A stretch of 18,821 nucleotides of DNA from NORP240 sp942492445. GTDB lineage: Bacteria > Pseudomonadota > Gammaproteobacteria > Pseudomonadales > Pseudohongiellaceae. Shown in pieces: positions 7,779-15,333 of the stretch. The stretch spans positions 1 to 18,821 of the forward strand of contig CALOEW010000088.1 of assembly GCA_942492445.1 (NCBI GenBank). The letters are read 5' to 3'. The position numbers and the translations under genes were made by a program. Below the pieces are notes generated by a model that was not told where the DNA came from, made no database searches, and saw only the letters and a list, made by a program, of their open reading frames with translations. How positions within the stretch are numbered: position 1 is the first letter of the stretch; each line of letters begins with the position of its first letter.

Positions 7779-7838
7779 GGAACCTCCGATCAAGGTACCG
7801 CATCGCAGGTCGGTAGCTTGATCGGAGGTTCCTTAATC
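7773..7838. repeat. Palindromic repeat, copy B (long perfect inverted repeat)
   Basis: The arms 7773-7794 and 7817-7838 are exact complements over 22 bases. Inside them, after one G-G mismatch, TACCG (7796-7800) pairs with CGGTA (7811-7815). Outside, TCTGAT (7763-7768) can pair with ATCAGA (7841-7846). The whole fold leaves a loop of about ten bases. The left arm contains the core GGAACCTCCGAT shared with copies A and C and overlaps the stop codon of the LON-domain gene. No U-run follows, so it is not a standard terminator, though it could stabilise the 3' end of the message. Confidence 0.85.
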
Positions 7839-7895
7839 GGATCAGAGGAATTATCCTTGAGTTTCCGATATGAGAACACCTGGTAAGTGGCAAGA

Positions 7896-8123
7896 ATGTG
7901 GAGTGAACTGGTCGCCGATCCCGCCTCCTGGACCATCGAACAGTGGCTGGCAGTCTGTATCCTCGGATTCATACTGTTGGCTATCCTGGTGATGGTCCAC
8001 CGGCTTCTGACAATCCTGAAAATCAGCAGCAAGCCGACCTACCGCCCCAATTTCCGTCGATTACGCAAATTCCATCATGGCCGGACCGATGGTAACAGCC
8101 CTGAAAAAGATGATACGCAATAA
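7896..8123 (+). CDS. Small single-pass membrane protein, function unknown
   Basis: Encodes 75 residues from ATG 7896. There is one clear hydrophobic helix (WLAVCILGFILLAILVMVH) followed by a basic cytoplasmic-type tail (RLLTILKISSKPTYRPNFRRLRKFHHGR) and a polar end. By the positive-inside rule the N-terminus should be outside. A GTG at 7887 would add three residues; the ATG is preferred because AAGTGG lies just before it. I do not recognise a family. The last 14 bases overlap the ATG at 8110 that I propose for the protease gene, which suggests a shared transcript. Confidence 0.6.
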   Translation: MWSELVADPASWTIEQWLAVCILGFILLAILVMVHRLLTILKISSKPTYRPNFRRLRKFHHGRTDGNSPEKDDTQ

Positions 8124-8953
8124 CCGGATCTGGTGGCGGACCTGCCGCAGGCAGCCTGCTCTGTTTCTGGGCGTTTGTGGCTATCGACATTTCCCAGGCA
8201 ATCATAATCCGCCACGACAAGAGTTATGCCAGCTACCAGGTCAGAGAAAGTGACTTTCCGGCTGTTTTTTTCATGGAGAGGCAGGGCGCCAGGAAGGTTT
8301 GCGTCGCCACTTTAATAGATCCTGGCTGGGCCATTACTGCCGCTCATTGTGCCTTTGAGACTGGACTTCAGGAGGCGCTTGAAGCTGGACAGCGATTTTC
8401 CGTCAGTGTGGCGGGGCATCAGCAGTTTATCGAGGATGTTGTTGTTCATCCCCGTTACCAGCCCGGCTCGCGTTCTGAAGTGGACCTGGCCCTGTTGCGG
8501 TTCGACTCACCGGTCGAACTGCCGGCGCCGATGGCGCTGAATGGTGGTTTTGGGGAATCCGGTGAGGTGGTCAGTCTGCTGGGCTGGGGATTTTTCGGCA
8601 TTGGCACTACCGGAAGGCAATACAATGACGCTAGATTCAGGGTCGCACACAACCGGATCGAGTCCGCTGACAGGCGCCTTCTCATCCGCTTCGATGACCC
8701 GCGGGCACCCGATTCCGTTGCCCTGGATCTTGAAGGCATGCCGAGTCTGGGCGACAGTGGCGGCCCGGCTCTGTTACGTCAGGGTGACCGGTGGCTGGTG
8801 GCCGGGATCGCCGTCGGGGAAATCATGGGCGAGACGTTCAGCGAGGAAACCCAGGGCAGTTATGGGGCTCTGGCAGTTTATGAAAGGGTCTCGAAACACC
8901 TGGATTGGATCCGGCGCACAATCTCGGGCAATCGCCTGGAAGCAGCTGAATGA
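8110..8953 (+). CDS. Secreted trypsin-like serine protease, signal peptide out of frame
   Basis: The body is a chymotrypsin-fold protease (S1 family). All three catalytic motifs are visible: His in ITAAHC, Asp in EVDLALLRF and Ser in LGDSGGPAL. As written, the frame is open only from 8114 and has no ATG; the first standard start is GTG 8177, which would give 258 residues without a signal peptide. In the neighbouring frame, ATG 8110 (after GAAAAAG) begins MIRNNRIWWRTCRRQPALFL. Dropping one G of GGG (8169-8171) joins this to AFVAIDISQA, making a normal signal peptide and a 280-residue exported enzyme. Sequence error or recent mutation are both possible. The gene overlaps the small membrane protein gene and precedes the AsmA-like gene. 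Confidence 0.8.
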
Positions 8954-9002
8954 ATGGATTCCGGCAGCTCATAGGGTTGGTGAATGAATCCGGGGGAACA
9001 TC

Positions 9003-9764
9003 ATGAAAAAATTACTTATTTCACTTGTTCTGGTGGTTGTTGCCGGTGTCGGAGCAGCCTATTACGCGTTCGACTCGATTCTCAAGAGCGGGATTGAGGC
9101 GGCGGGGTCGCGGGTATTGCAGACCGAGGTAACAGTGAGTTCGGTGGGCGTTTCGCCACTGAGCGGTAGCGGTGGCATACGCGAGCTGCGCATCGGCAAC
9201 CCGGAGGGATTTAATGAGCCCTATGCCATGGAACTGGGGGGGCTCGATGTGGCCGTGGAGGTTGGCTCGGTATTCTCCGATGTTATCGTGATTGAAAGTA
9301 TTCTCATCGATGCTCCGGTAATCACCTACGAAACCCGCATCCGTACTGACAATATTCGCACATTGCTGGCCAATCTCGGGGGCGGCACTGAAGGTAGTGA
9401 ACAGGATGACGTCAGTGGCAACGGTAAGCGGGTCATTATCCGTGACTTTCAAATGCTTGCACCCAGGGTCAATGTCAGCTCCGCTCTGGGATCGGCAGAA
9501 GTCAACATCCCGGACCTGAAACTGCAGAATATTGGCCGGGATAACGCCGCGGTAACCGTAGCCGAAGCAGGTCGGCAGATTCTGGCAGCTCTCAACCGGG
9601 AATTGGCAGCCGCGGATCTCCCCAATGTGGAAATGTTGCGGGATCGGGTTGATGAGGAAGTACAGGAACTCCGTGAACGGGCCGGTCAAGAGGTGGAGGA
9701 ACTCGAGCAACAGATGGAAGATCAGGTTGAGAACATTCGTGAGCGGGCCCGCAGCCTGTTCTAG
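9003..9764 (+). CDS. AsmA-like envelope protein with C-terminal coiled coil
   Basis: Encodes 253 residues. It begins with one membrane anchor (MKKLLISLVLVVVAGVGAAYYAF) and then a periplasmic region resembling the start of AsmA/DUF748-type proteins: a strand-rich segment with SSVGVSPLSGSGGIRELRIGNPEGF and repeated LDVAVEVGS-type strands. The last 45 or so residues are highly charged and heptad-like (DRVDEEVQELRERAGQEVEELEQQMEDQ), predicting a coiled coil. It is much shorter than true AsmA. The ribosome site GGGGGAA lies well placed before ATG 9003. Its TAG stop (9762-9764) shares the palindrome CTAG with the stop of the convergent ElyC-like gene. Family assignment is by general pattern, so moderately sure. 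Confidence 0.7.
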   Translation: MKKLLISLVLVVVAGVGAAYYAFDSILKSGIEAAGSRVLQTEVTVSSVGVSPLSGSGGIRELRIGNPEGFNEPYAMELGGLDVAVEVGSVFSDVIVIESILIDAPVITYETRIRTDNIRTLLANLGGGTEGSEQDDVSGNGKRVIIRDFQMLAPRVNVSSALGSAEVNIPDLKLQNIGRDNAAVTVAEAGRQILAALNRELAAADLPNVEMLRDRVDEEVQELRERAGQEVEELEQQMEDQVENIRERARSLF

Positions 9765-10597
9765 TCCACACCGGACAGTTGCGGACAGGTATCGGTGGGG
9801 GCCGGGATCAGCCTGTTGGTTTTGCCTGTGAGCCGGTAGGCCAGCAGACCTACCCATTCCCTCATTGCGATTTCCACCTCCCCGAGATTGTTGTCGAAAT
9901 CCAGGCTGAAATAGAAGTGCCGGTTCTCCAGCGTCTGGAAATCCACCGGAAAGGGCTCCATTTTCCACCCCTGTCGGCAGAACGACCCCATGGCTCTGGG
10001 CATGTGCAGGGCGGAGGTAACCAGCAGCCAGGTTTCCCCGTCCCGTGGTGTGATCATCCTTCGGGTATTCAGGGCATTTTCGTAAGTGTTGCGGGAATCA
10101 CGCTCGAATACCACGCGGCTGCTGTCGATTCCCAACCCGGAAAACAGTTCTCTTGCCAGGTCGGCTTCTCTTACTATCTGAAAGGTCGGGCTGCCGCTGC
10201 CGCCTGTGAACACCAGTTGTGCGCCAGGATAACGCTCTGCAAGCTGCAGGAAAGCCAGGAGTCGTTCTCCGCTTCCCGTGAGATGAGGTTGCTGGCGATT
10301 CTGGGAGACGCGCAGGGAAAAACTGCCTCCCAGCAGCACTATGCCATCGGGATCGGTGCCTTGAACGGGACTGGCAGGAAAACGCTGTTCCAGGGGATAA
10401 AGCAACCAGGAACCCAGCGGCAGGCAGGCTATCGCCAGGGTGACCAGCGCCGTCAGGGATAGCACCTGTCGCGCAGCAGTTTCCCGATTGAAGACATTCA
10501 GGACCCAGCAAGCCAATACCATCAGGACCAGCAGACTGCCCGGTGAGATAATCAGCCAGACCAGTTTTGAAATCCAGAAAAACAAGGTGTCCAACAA
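9761..10597 (-). CDS. ElyC/SanA-type envelope protein (DUF218, YdcF-like)
   Basis: Encodes 278 residues. Two hydrophobic segments near the N-terminus (LVWLIISPGSLLVLMVLACWVL and LSLTALVTLAIACLPLGSWLL) are followed by a DUF218 domain: GIVLLGGSFS, LVFTGGSGS, ERDSRNTYENA and LLVTSALHMPRAM. This order matches E. coli ElyC, an inner-membrane protein needed for envelope integrity at low temperature. The frame is open to 10903, overlapping the peroxiredoxin gene, so that far start is unlikely. I choose TTG 10597, or TTG 10594, because a GAGG site lies 4-7 bases upstream and the product then begins MLDTLFFW, like ElyC. Start confidence is lower than family confidence. Confidence 0.85.
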   Translation of the reverse strand: MLDTLFFWISKLVWLIISPGSLLVLMVLACWVLNVFNRETAARQVLSLTALVTLAIACLPLGSWLLYPLEQRFPASPVQGTDPDGIVLLGGSFSLRVSQNRQQPHLTGSGERLLAFLQLAERYPGAQLVFTGGSGSPTFQIVREADLARELFSGLGIDSSRVVFERDSRNTYENALNTRRMITPRDGETWLLVTSALHMPRAMGSFCRQGWKMEPFPVDFQTLENRHFYFSLDFDNNLGEVEIAMREWVGLLAYRLTGKTNRLIPAPTDTCPQLSGVD

Positions 10598-10663
10598 TGC
10601 GCCTCGAGATTGCGGGTGAGTAGCTACCTCTAGAGTATACACGTGCCCTGAGGAGGTAAAGTT

Positions 10664-10672
10664 TGCTACTAT
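10664..10672 (+). promoter_or_regulatory. Candidate extended -10 promoter of the peroxiredoxin gene
   Basis: TGCTACTAT has the TG-N-TANNNT form of an extended -10 element; the -35 region is poor (TGCCCT). Transcription would start near 10679. The leader that follows can fold: TGATC/GATCA outside and CCCCGT (10696-10701) with ACGGGG (10719-10724) inside, just before the AGGAG ribosome site. This is an inference from sequence only. Confidence 0.3.
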
Positions 10673-10751
10673 AGGCAGCCTGATCAAAACAAATTCCCCG
10701 TCGGTCCCTGCAAGGCACACGGGGATCAGCAAACTGTTAGGAGTGGTTACA

Positions 10752-11231
10752 ATGGCGATAGACGTAGGTGAAAAAATACCCTCAGGTACCTTCAAGATCA
10801 TGGGCGAGGAAGGGCCCAGGGACATCTCGACGGACGAAGTCTTTGCCGGTAAGAAGGTGGTTTTCTTCGCTGTTCCTGGAGCATTCACGCCGGGCTGTTC
10901 CATGACCCATCTGCCCGGTTACGTGGTTAACGCTGACAAAATCAAGGCCAGGGGAGTCGACACTATTGCCTGTATGGCAGTCAATGATGCGTTTGTCATG
11001 GGTGCCTGGGGGAAGGATCAGAACGCCGATGAGATCCTCATGCTGGCAGACGGCAACGGTGATTTTACCAAAGCCATCGGAATGGAAATGGATGGTACGG
11101 GATTCGGACTGGGTACCCGTTGCAAGCGATTCGCGATGATTGTGGAAGATGGTAAAGTCACTCACATGGCTGTTGAACCGCCGGGGGGTATAGTGGTCAG
11201 TGCGGCAGACGCGATTCTGGAGCGGCTCTGA
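10752..11231 (+). CDS. Peroxiredoxin, Prx5 type
   Basis: Encodes 159 residues, the usual length for a stand-alone bacterial Prx5-type enzyme. It reduces hydrogen peroxide and organic peroxides in the cytoplasm with electrons from thioredoxin or glutaredoxin. The peroxidatic Cys49 is in PGAFTPGCS, the Prx5 signature. Two other cysteines, Cys74 (TIACMAVND) and Cys124 (GTRCKRFAM), are candidates for a resolving partner; the position used by human PRDX5 is not conserved. ATG 10752 is chosen over upstream in-frame GTG 10743 because AGGAG ends eight bases before it. The gene is divergent from the ElyC-like gene and is followed by a very strong hairpin that probably ends its transcript. Confidence 0.93.
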   Translation: MAIDVGEKIPSGTFKIMGEEGPRDISTDEVFAGKKVVFFAVPGAFTPGCSMTHLPGYVVNADKIKARGVDTIACMAVNDAFVMGAWGKDQNADEILMLADGNGDFTKAIGMEMDGTGFGLGTRCKRFAMIVEDGKVTHMAVEPPGGIVVSAADAILERL

Positions 11232-11578
11232 GTTATTCACGGCTCCCGAAGCCATAGGGATACTGCACTCCGGAATGTTGGACCTGCGGACACGGCGCCT
11301 CACCCCCAGCATTGGGGGTGAGGCGCCGTGTACCTTTCTCATCCGTTATCGTGACTTCAGTCACGGCTTGCAACCGGATACCTTTTAAACGGGTGCTCGC
11401 TTCCATTACCATGCTCCCATGGCAGGCTGTGGGCAGGGCATCACCAGAAACCCGCACCTTACAGAAATTGGTAATGAAAACCGGGTGTTATACCGTTTCA
11501 GACGGCAATGCTTTATGCTACGGTCTTTCATGGGCCGAATACGTAACAAACCGTCAAAAAAGGTTGAAAGCGGGTTCG
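11232..11578. other. Intergenic region between peroxiredoxin and diguanylate cyclase
   Basis: The only clear element is the 19-bp hairpin at 11290-11331. The frame of the downstream diguanylate cyclase is open through part of this stretch (from 11312), but the encoded residues come partly from the hairpin arm and do not look like protein. I see no convincing promoter or RNA gene in 11332-11578. Confidence 0.5.
11290..11331 (+). terminator. Very strong hairpin, likely terminator after the peroxiredoxin gene
   Basis: The left arm (11290-11308) and right arm (11313-11331) are perfectly complementary over 19 bases and enclose a four-base loop, GCAT. The stem is GC-rich (GGCGCCTCACCCCC). It is followed by ACCTTTCTC, only a short U-tract, so it may work as a weak-tract terminator or as a transcript-end stabiliser. 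It starts 58 bases after the peroxiredoxin stop. Confidence 0.65.
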
Positions 11579-12223
11579 ATGCAAGAGCTTCAGGAATTGA
11601 AAACGCCAGTGACTCACTGTAAGGGCGAATGTCCCGCCGGAGACGCCAACTGCCCCCACTTCAGGGAGCTGCAGCGCCTGCAGGAGGAAAATCAGGAACT
11701 GGCTGCCCTGGTACGAACCGACGAACTTACCGGCCTGTTCAACTTCCGCTATTTTTACCAGGCGGTTGAGCTGGAGATGGAGCGGTCCCGCCGCTCCGAT
11801 CAGCCCACTACCCTCATCATGATGGACATTGATCACTTCAAGGATGTCAATGACCACTACGGCCATGAAGTGGGTAACCGGACTCTGGCACACGTGGCTA
11901 AAATTCTACGCAATGCCATTCGTCGCCTGGATATTCCGTGCCGCTACGGGGGCGAAGAATTTGCTCTTATATTGCCGGATACACCACTGGGTGCCGGAGT
12001 GATGTTTGCCAACCGTCTGCGCCACCTGATCGAAAACAGCAGCATTGAGATCAATGGAGCACAGATAAGACTGACAGCAAGCTTTGGCGTTGATGTGTAC
12101 AGAAAAGATGATACCTGTACCGCCAGGGAGTTCATAGACCAGGCAGACAGCCTGTTATATGCAGCAAAAAGCGAGGGACGTAACAAGGTCCGCCATCCGC
12201 AGTTTGATATCAACAAGGAGTAG
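11579..12223 (+). CDS. Diguanylate cyclase (GGDEF domain) with N-terminal Cys/His motif
   Basis: Encodes 214 residues from ATG 11579. It makes the second messenger cyclic di-GMP from two GTP. The GGDEF domain begins at RTDELTGLFNFRYF (46-59), has MMDIDHFKDVNDHYGHEVGN (metal and substrate binding) and the active-site loop GGEEF (124-128). The inhibitory I-site RRLD (115-118) is exactly five residues before GGEEF, so product feedback is expected. The short N-terminus is a predicted helix plus HCKGECPAGDANCPH (13-27), three Cys and two His that could bind a metal or respond to redox state. No membrane segment is visible. The start is uncertain: the frame is open upstream (ATG 11474), but 11579 gives the cleanest N-terminus. 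Confidence 0.88.
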   Translation: MQELQELKTPVTHCKGECPAGDANCPHFRELQRLQEENQELAALVRTDELTGLFNFRYFYQAVELEMERSRRSDQPTTLIMMDIDHFKDVNDHYGHEVGNRTLAHVAKILRNAIRRLDIPCRYGGEEFALILPDTPLGAGVMFANRLRHLIENSSIEINGAQIRLTASFGVDVYRKDDTCTAREFIDQADSLLYAAKSEGRNKVRHPQFDINKE

Positions 12224-12269
12224 TTCCGGCCGGCGGAAGTCCTGCCGGGTTCAGCAGTAAACAGCGCCT

Positions 12270-12932
12270 TCAGGCCTCCGGGTCTTGATCAAGGGAGTCG
12301 ATCTCCACTGCCAGGTGGTGCAGGATTGTCGCTGTCGCTCCCCATACCCTGAACCCCCCGTAATGCAGCTCCAGTATCCTGCGCTGCCTGCCCTGATATT
12401 CGATAGCGGATTCACTGTAGGACAACGGGTCCATCAGCAGACTGGTCGGCGCGGTGAAAATTTCATTGACTTCAATGGGGCAGGGCCTGAGCTCGGTCGT
12501 TGCATCCACCAGTCCGATCACCGGTGTCACTTCGAATCCCGACGTCAGCAGTATTTGACCAAGTTGTCCCAATACCTGCACTGACTCCGGTGCCAGGCCG
12601 ATTTCCTCCTGTGCCTCACGCAGCGCAGTCATTACGTCACTGGTATCCTGTTGTTCCCGGGTGCCGCCCGGCAGGCTGACCTGTCCTCCATGGCTGGACA
12701 GGTTGGGAGAGCGAACTGTCAGTATTATCTGGCTGGGTCCTTGAGAGGACGGCTTGACCACCGGAATCAGAACTGACGCTTTCCGAAAGGTGTGGCGGGC
12801 CCGGCTGTTGATTTCGTCGAGACGCTCATCTGCATGGAGAATCTGACGTGTGGTGGAAGAACGCCGCTCACGAAAGTATCTGATAAGACTACCCAGGCGA
12901 GGTTCATTCAATAACAGGTTTTCCCTCATCAT
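12270..12932 (-). CDS. nudL: Nudix CoA pyrophosphatase (NudL-like)
   Basis: Encodes 220 residues. It has the CoA-specific signature of this Nudix subfamily, TVRSPNLSSHGGQVSLPGG (72-90), running into the Nudix box GGTREQQD...ALREAQEEIGL (89-113), with the Asp-for-Glu change and spacing usual in NudL. The family splits CoA and its derivatives to 3',5'-ADP and phosphopantetheine, probably for turnover of oxidised CoA. The usual SFPGG is SLPGG here, a mild change. ATG 12932 has AGAAGG upstream; ATG 12929 is an alternative. It lies downstream of the TonB-dependent receptor gene on the same strand but is separated from it by a good terminator, so it likely has its own promoter. Confidence 0.92.
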   Translation of the reverse strand: MMRENLLLNEPRLGSLIRYFRERRSSTTRQILHADERLDEINSRARHTFRKASVLIPVVKPSSQGPSQIILTVRSPNLSSHGGQVSLPGGTREQQDTSDVMTALREAQEEIGLAPESVQVLGQLGQILLTSGFEVTPVIGLVDATTELRPCPIEVNEIFTAPTSLLMDPLSYSESAIEYQGRQRRILELHYGGFRVWGATATILHHLAVEIDSLDQDPEA

Positions 12933-12973
12933 CGCCTTCTGCCGGTGGCCGATCTGAATTCGGATTACAAAAC

Positions 12974-13001
12974 AAAAATGCCGACAGGAGCCGGCATTTT
13001 T
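12974..13001 (-). terminator. Rho-independent terminator of the TonB-dependent receptor gene
   Basis: AAAAATGCCG (12974-12983) pairs perfectly with CGGCATTTTT (12992-13001) around an eight-base loop. On the minus strand it ends in a run of U followed by GUUUUG and lies 29 bases after the receptor's stop. The flanking A-run means it could also act on the plus strand, but no plus-strand gene ends here. Confidence 0.9.
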
Positions 13002-13029
13002 ATTGACCCACAGGAGTTGGAGCAGCCGT

Positions 13030-15108
13030 TCAGTAGATGCTCCAGGTTACGGAAAGGAACGCCCTTAACGGCAGGCCGATAAAGTAGCGGTCGCCTCCGA
13101 ATGTGGTCCAGTCAGCTCTTTCTGCGTACTCCTCATCGGTAAGGTTCAGAACCCTGAGTGACAGGCTCAGATCCTCGTTGACATTCCAGTTGGTACGCAA
13201 ATTAAACACATCGTGGCCGTCGTACCTGGCAGTGTTTTCAGGGTTTGAGTAGTACTCACCCATATCGACCCATTCCAGCTCTGAGGAGACAGCCGGTGTG
13301 ATCTGCCAGTTGAGACGGAAACTGCCGAAGTTTTCTGGCGCGGTATCGATGTCGTTGCCTTCAAGAATACCACCTGACGCGGCATCCTTTTCGTAGGTGT
13401 GGTTGGCAAAGTTGTAGGCACCACTGACAGTGAACGTTTCGCTCAGGGCGTAAGCTCCGCTCAATTCAACCCCTCGATGCCTGGTGTCGTTGCCAAGGAC
13501 ATTGGCACGGGAACTGTCGGTGACAATCTCATTGGTCTTGTCCATGTGATAAGCAGTCACCGAATATTCCCAGCTGTTACTGTAGCCTTGGAAAGCCAGC
13601 TCGTAACTGTCCAACTCGACGGAATCAAGATCGGCAACACTTTGGGAACCCTGCAGGCGATATAGCTCTGTGGACTGGGGAACCCTGAAGCCCCGTTGCA
13701 CCCGTGCCTCTACGCTGTGCTGATCATTGAACCGATAACGCAGACCGAGCTTCGGTGAAACCTCACTGAAGTCGTCATCACGGTCGGCCGGACGGTTATA
13801 TCGACAGCCGCCGAATCCACAGGGTTCGCCGTTGTCCTTGGTATTACCGTCCAACATCAGGTTGTCGTACTCGTAGTCTATCGTTTCCCAGCGCAGGCCG
13901 AGTGAAACATCCCATCGATCATTGATGTAGTACTGGTAATGAACAAACGGAGCGAACTGGAAAGCCTCAACTTCGTAATCGTAGTGCCTCCCCTGGGGTA
14001 TGGTGGCCTGCAGAAACGCCGAGCCCTGCGTGGGGTTGGGCTGAGATTGGATCAGGTTGCCGTCAGTGGTTTCGAGATCCAGCCCCAGCGCCAGATAGGA
14101 TCTGTCACTGAAATCCTTGTAGCTGGCGAATTGCAGACCCAGGCTGCGGTGTTCACTGTCTTCAGTGGGCTGACCAGGCAGGAAGTGCTGAATGAAATTC
14201 AAGTTCACTTCGCGAAAATAGGGCGTGAATACCACCTGCCAGTTGTTATCAAGTTCTTTACTCACTCGAGTCCAGGCACGGAAAGAGGCATTGTCACGGT
14301 ACGCTTCCGGATTGGGATTGGTCTTGCGAACAGCGCTGTCCTTGTATGCCTCGAAACCTTCAACATAACCTCCGGTTTCCTGATTGAGGTTGGTGCGGGT
14401 AAAGCCGCCGTCCAGCATTAAACCCCCGGAAGTCTGGTACTGGTAGCGCCAGCTTAGCTTCTGTTGGTCGACGCCACTTTGGTCCTGCCAGCCTTCGGAA
14501 TTTTCGCCCGTACCGAGAAACATGTGCTTGAAATTGCCGTAGTCAAATCCCACCACGGCGCCAGCCCTGTAGGAGCCCCAGGGTCCGGCTTCCAGAGTCA
14601 GTTCCAGCCGCTCTTCGGGATCGGGCAACACGGTATTGATCATGCCATGCAGCGCATTGGATCCATAAAAGGCACTTCCGGGCCCTCTGATTACCTCGAT
14701 GCGTGCGGCGTTTTCAGTATTGGCATCGAACATTTCGTTGACGTTACAGAAACCGGCTGCACGCAAGGGTATGCCCTGCTCGGCGACCAGAAAGGAACCG
14801 CAGGCACCGGCTCCAGTAAGTACAGGTGACCGGATTGCAATCAGGCTTTCCTGTCCGTTGTTTCGACTGATATTCACACCTGGCAGACGATTCAGAGCCT
14901 GCTGGTAATGGGTGTGTGCAACACGGCGCAGATCTTCTTCACTCAGCACCGCGACGCTGGCGTTTATATCGCCCAACGATTCCGCACGGCGGGTGGTGGA
15001 GGTTACCACGATCTCTTCCAGAGTCCTGGCGCCCACCTGGGCACCGGCCGTCTGAGCCAGCATTGCTGTTGCAGCTGCGATACTTCCAACGAGAAGTTTA
15101 CGTACCAT
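13030..15108 (-). CDS. TonB-dependent outer-membrane receptor
   Basis: Encodes 692 residues. The order is: signal peptide (MVRKLLVGSIAAATAMLAQTAGA), a TonB box (LEEIVVTST), a plug domain with INASVAVLSEEDLRRV, LNRLPGVNISRN and IEVIRGPGSAFYGSNALHGMINTV, then a long beta-barrel that ends in an aromatic residue (TWSIY). It imports a scarce ligand across the outer membrane using TonB energy. The plug has two cysteines in GACGSFL and AAGFCNV that could form a disulfide in the periplasm. The ligand is not evident: no Fur-like site is seen upstream, and neighbouring genes do not help. The frame is open to 15375, but ATG 15108 is supported by GGGAGAGA upstream and by the signal peptide. It ends at the terminator 12974-13001. 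Confidence 0.95.
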   Translation of the reverse strand: MVRKLLVGSIAAATAMLAQTAGAQVGARTLEEIVVTSTTRRAESLGDINASVAVLSEEDLRRVAHTHYQQALNRLPGVNISRNNGQESLIAIRSPVLTGAGACGSFLVAEQGIPLRAAGFCNVNEMFDANTENAARIEVIRGPGSAFYGSNALHGMINTVLPDPEERLELTLEAGPWGSYRAGAVVGFDYGNFKHMFLGTGENSEGWQDQSGVDQQKLSWRYQYQTSGGLMLDGGFTRTNLNQETGGYVEGFEAYKDSAVRKTNPNPEAYRDNASFRAWTRVSKELDNNWQVVFTPYFREVNLNFIQHFLPGQPTEDSEHRSLGLQFASYKDFSDRSYLALGLDLETTDGNLIQSQPNPTQGSAFLQATIPQGRHYDYEVEAFQFAPFVHYQYYINDRWDVSLGLRWETIDYEYDNLMLDGNTKDNGEPCGFGGCRYNRPADRDDDFSEVSPKLGLRYRFNDQHSVEARVQRGFRVPQSTELYRLQGSQSVADLDSVELDSYELAFQGYSNSWEYSVTAYHMDKTNEIVTDSSRANVLGNDTRHRGVELSGAYALSETFTVSGAYNFANHTYEKDAASGGILEGNDIDTAPENFGSFRLNWQITPAVSSELEWVDMGEYYSNPENTARYDGHDVFNLRTNWNVNEDLSLSLRVLNLTDEEYAERADWTTFGGDRYFIGLPLRAFLSVTWSIY

Positions 15109-15250
15109 GTATCTCTCCCTCTTGAAATTCAATATTGCCTCTAAGGTCGGCACGGCGATCCCAGGTGTAAGTCTGCGGATGAATTTCTCATGCCTGACCT
15201 GGCCTGAAGGCGCCCAACTATAACACAGAGACCGACAGTTTTCCCCGTCT

Positions 15251-15279
15251 TTGCGTATCAAAACGTTACATCGTAAACT
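15251..15279 (+). promoter_or_regulatory. Candidate sigma-70 promoter of the quinone reductase gene
   Basis: TTGCGT (15251-15256) and TAAACT (15274-15279) are 17 bases apart. The gene's TTG start is at 15334, giving a leader of about 47 bases. The match is fair (three and four of six positions). Confidence 0.38.
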
Positions 15280-15333
15280 TGCCAACGCCGTGAATAGCCG
15301 GGTATCAATGGTACTTGCGGAAAGGGGCTGAAA

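Noticed and set aside
9021..9968. Minus-strand open frame of 315 codons
   Set aside because: Shadow of the AsmA-like gene and part of the ElyC-like gene; no recognisable domain.
9779..10462. Plus-strand open frame of 227 codons
   Set aside because: Entirely opposite the ElyC-like coding region, which has clear DUF218 motifs.
15109..15333. Fur box upstream of the TonB-dependent receptor
   Set aside because: No GATAAT-type hexamer array is visible, so an iron-regulated role is not supported.
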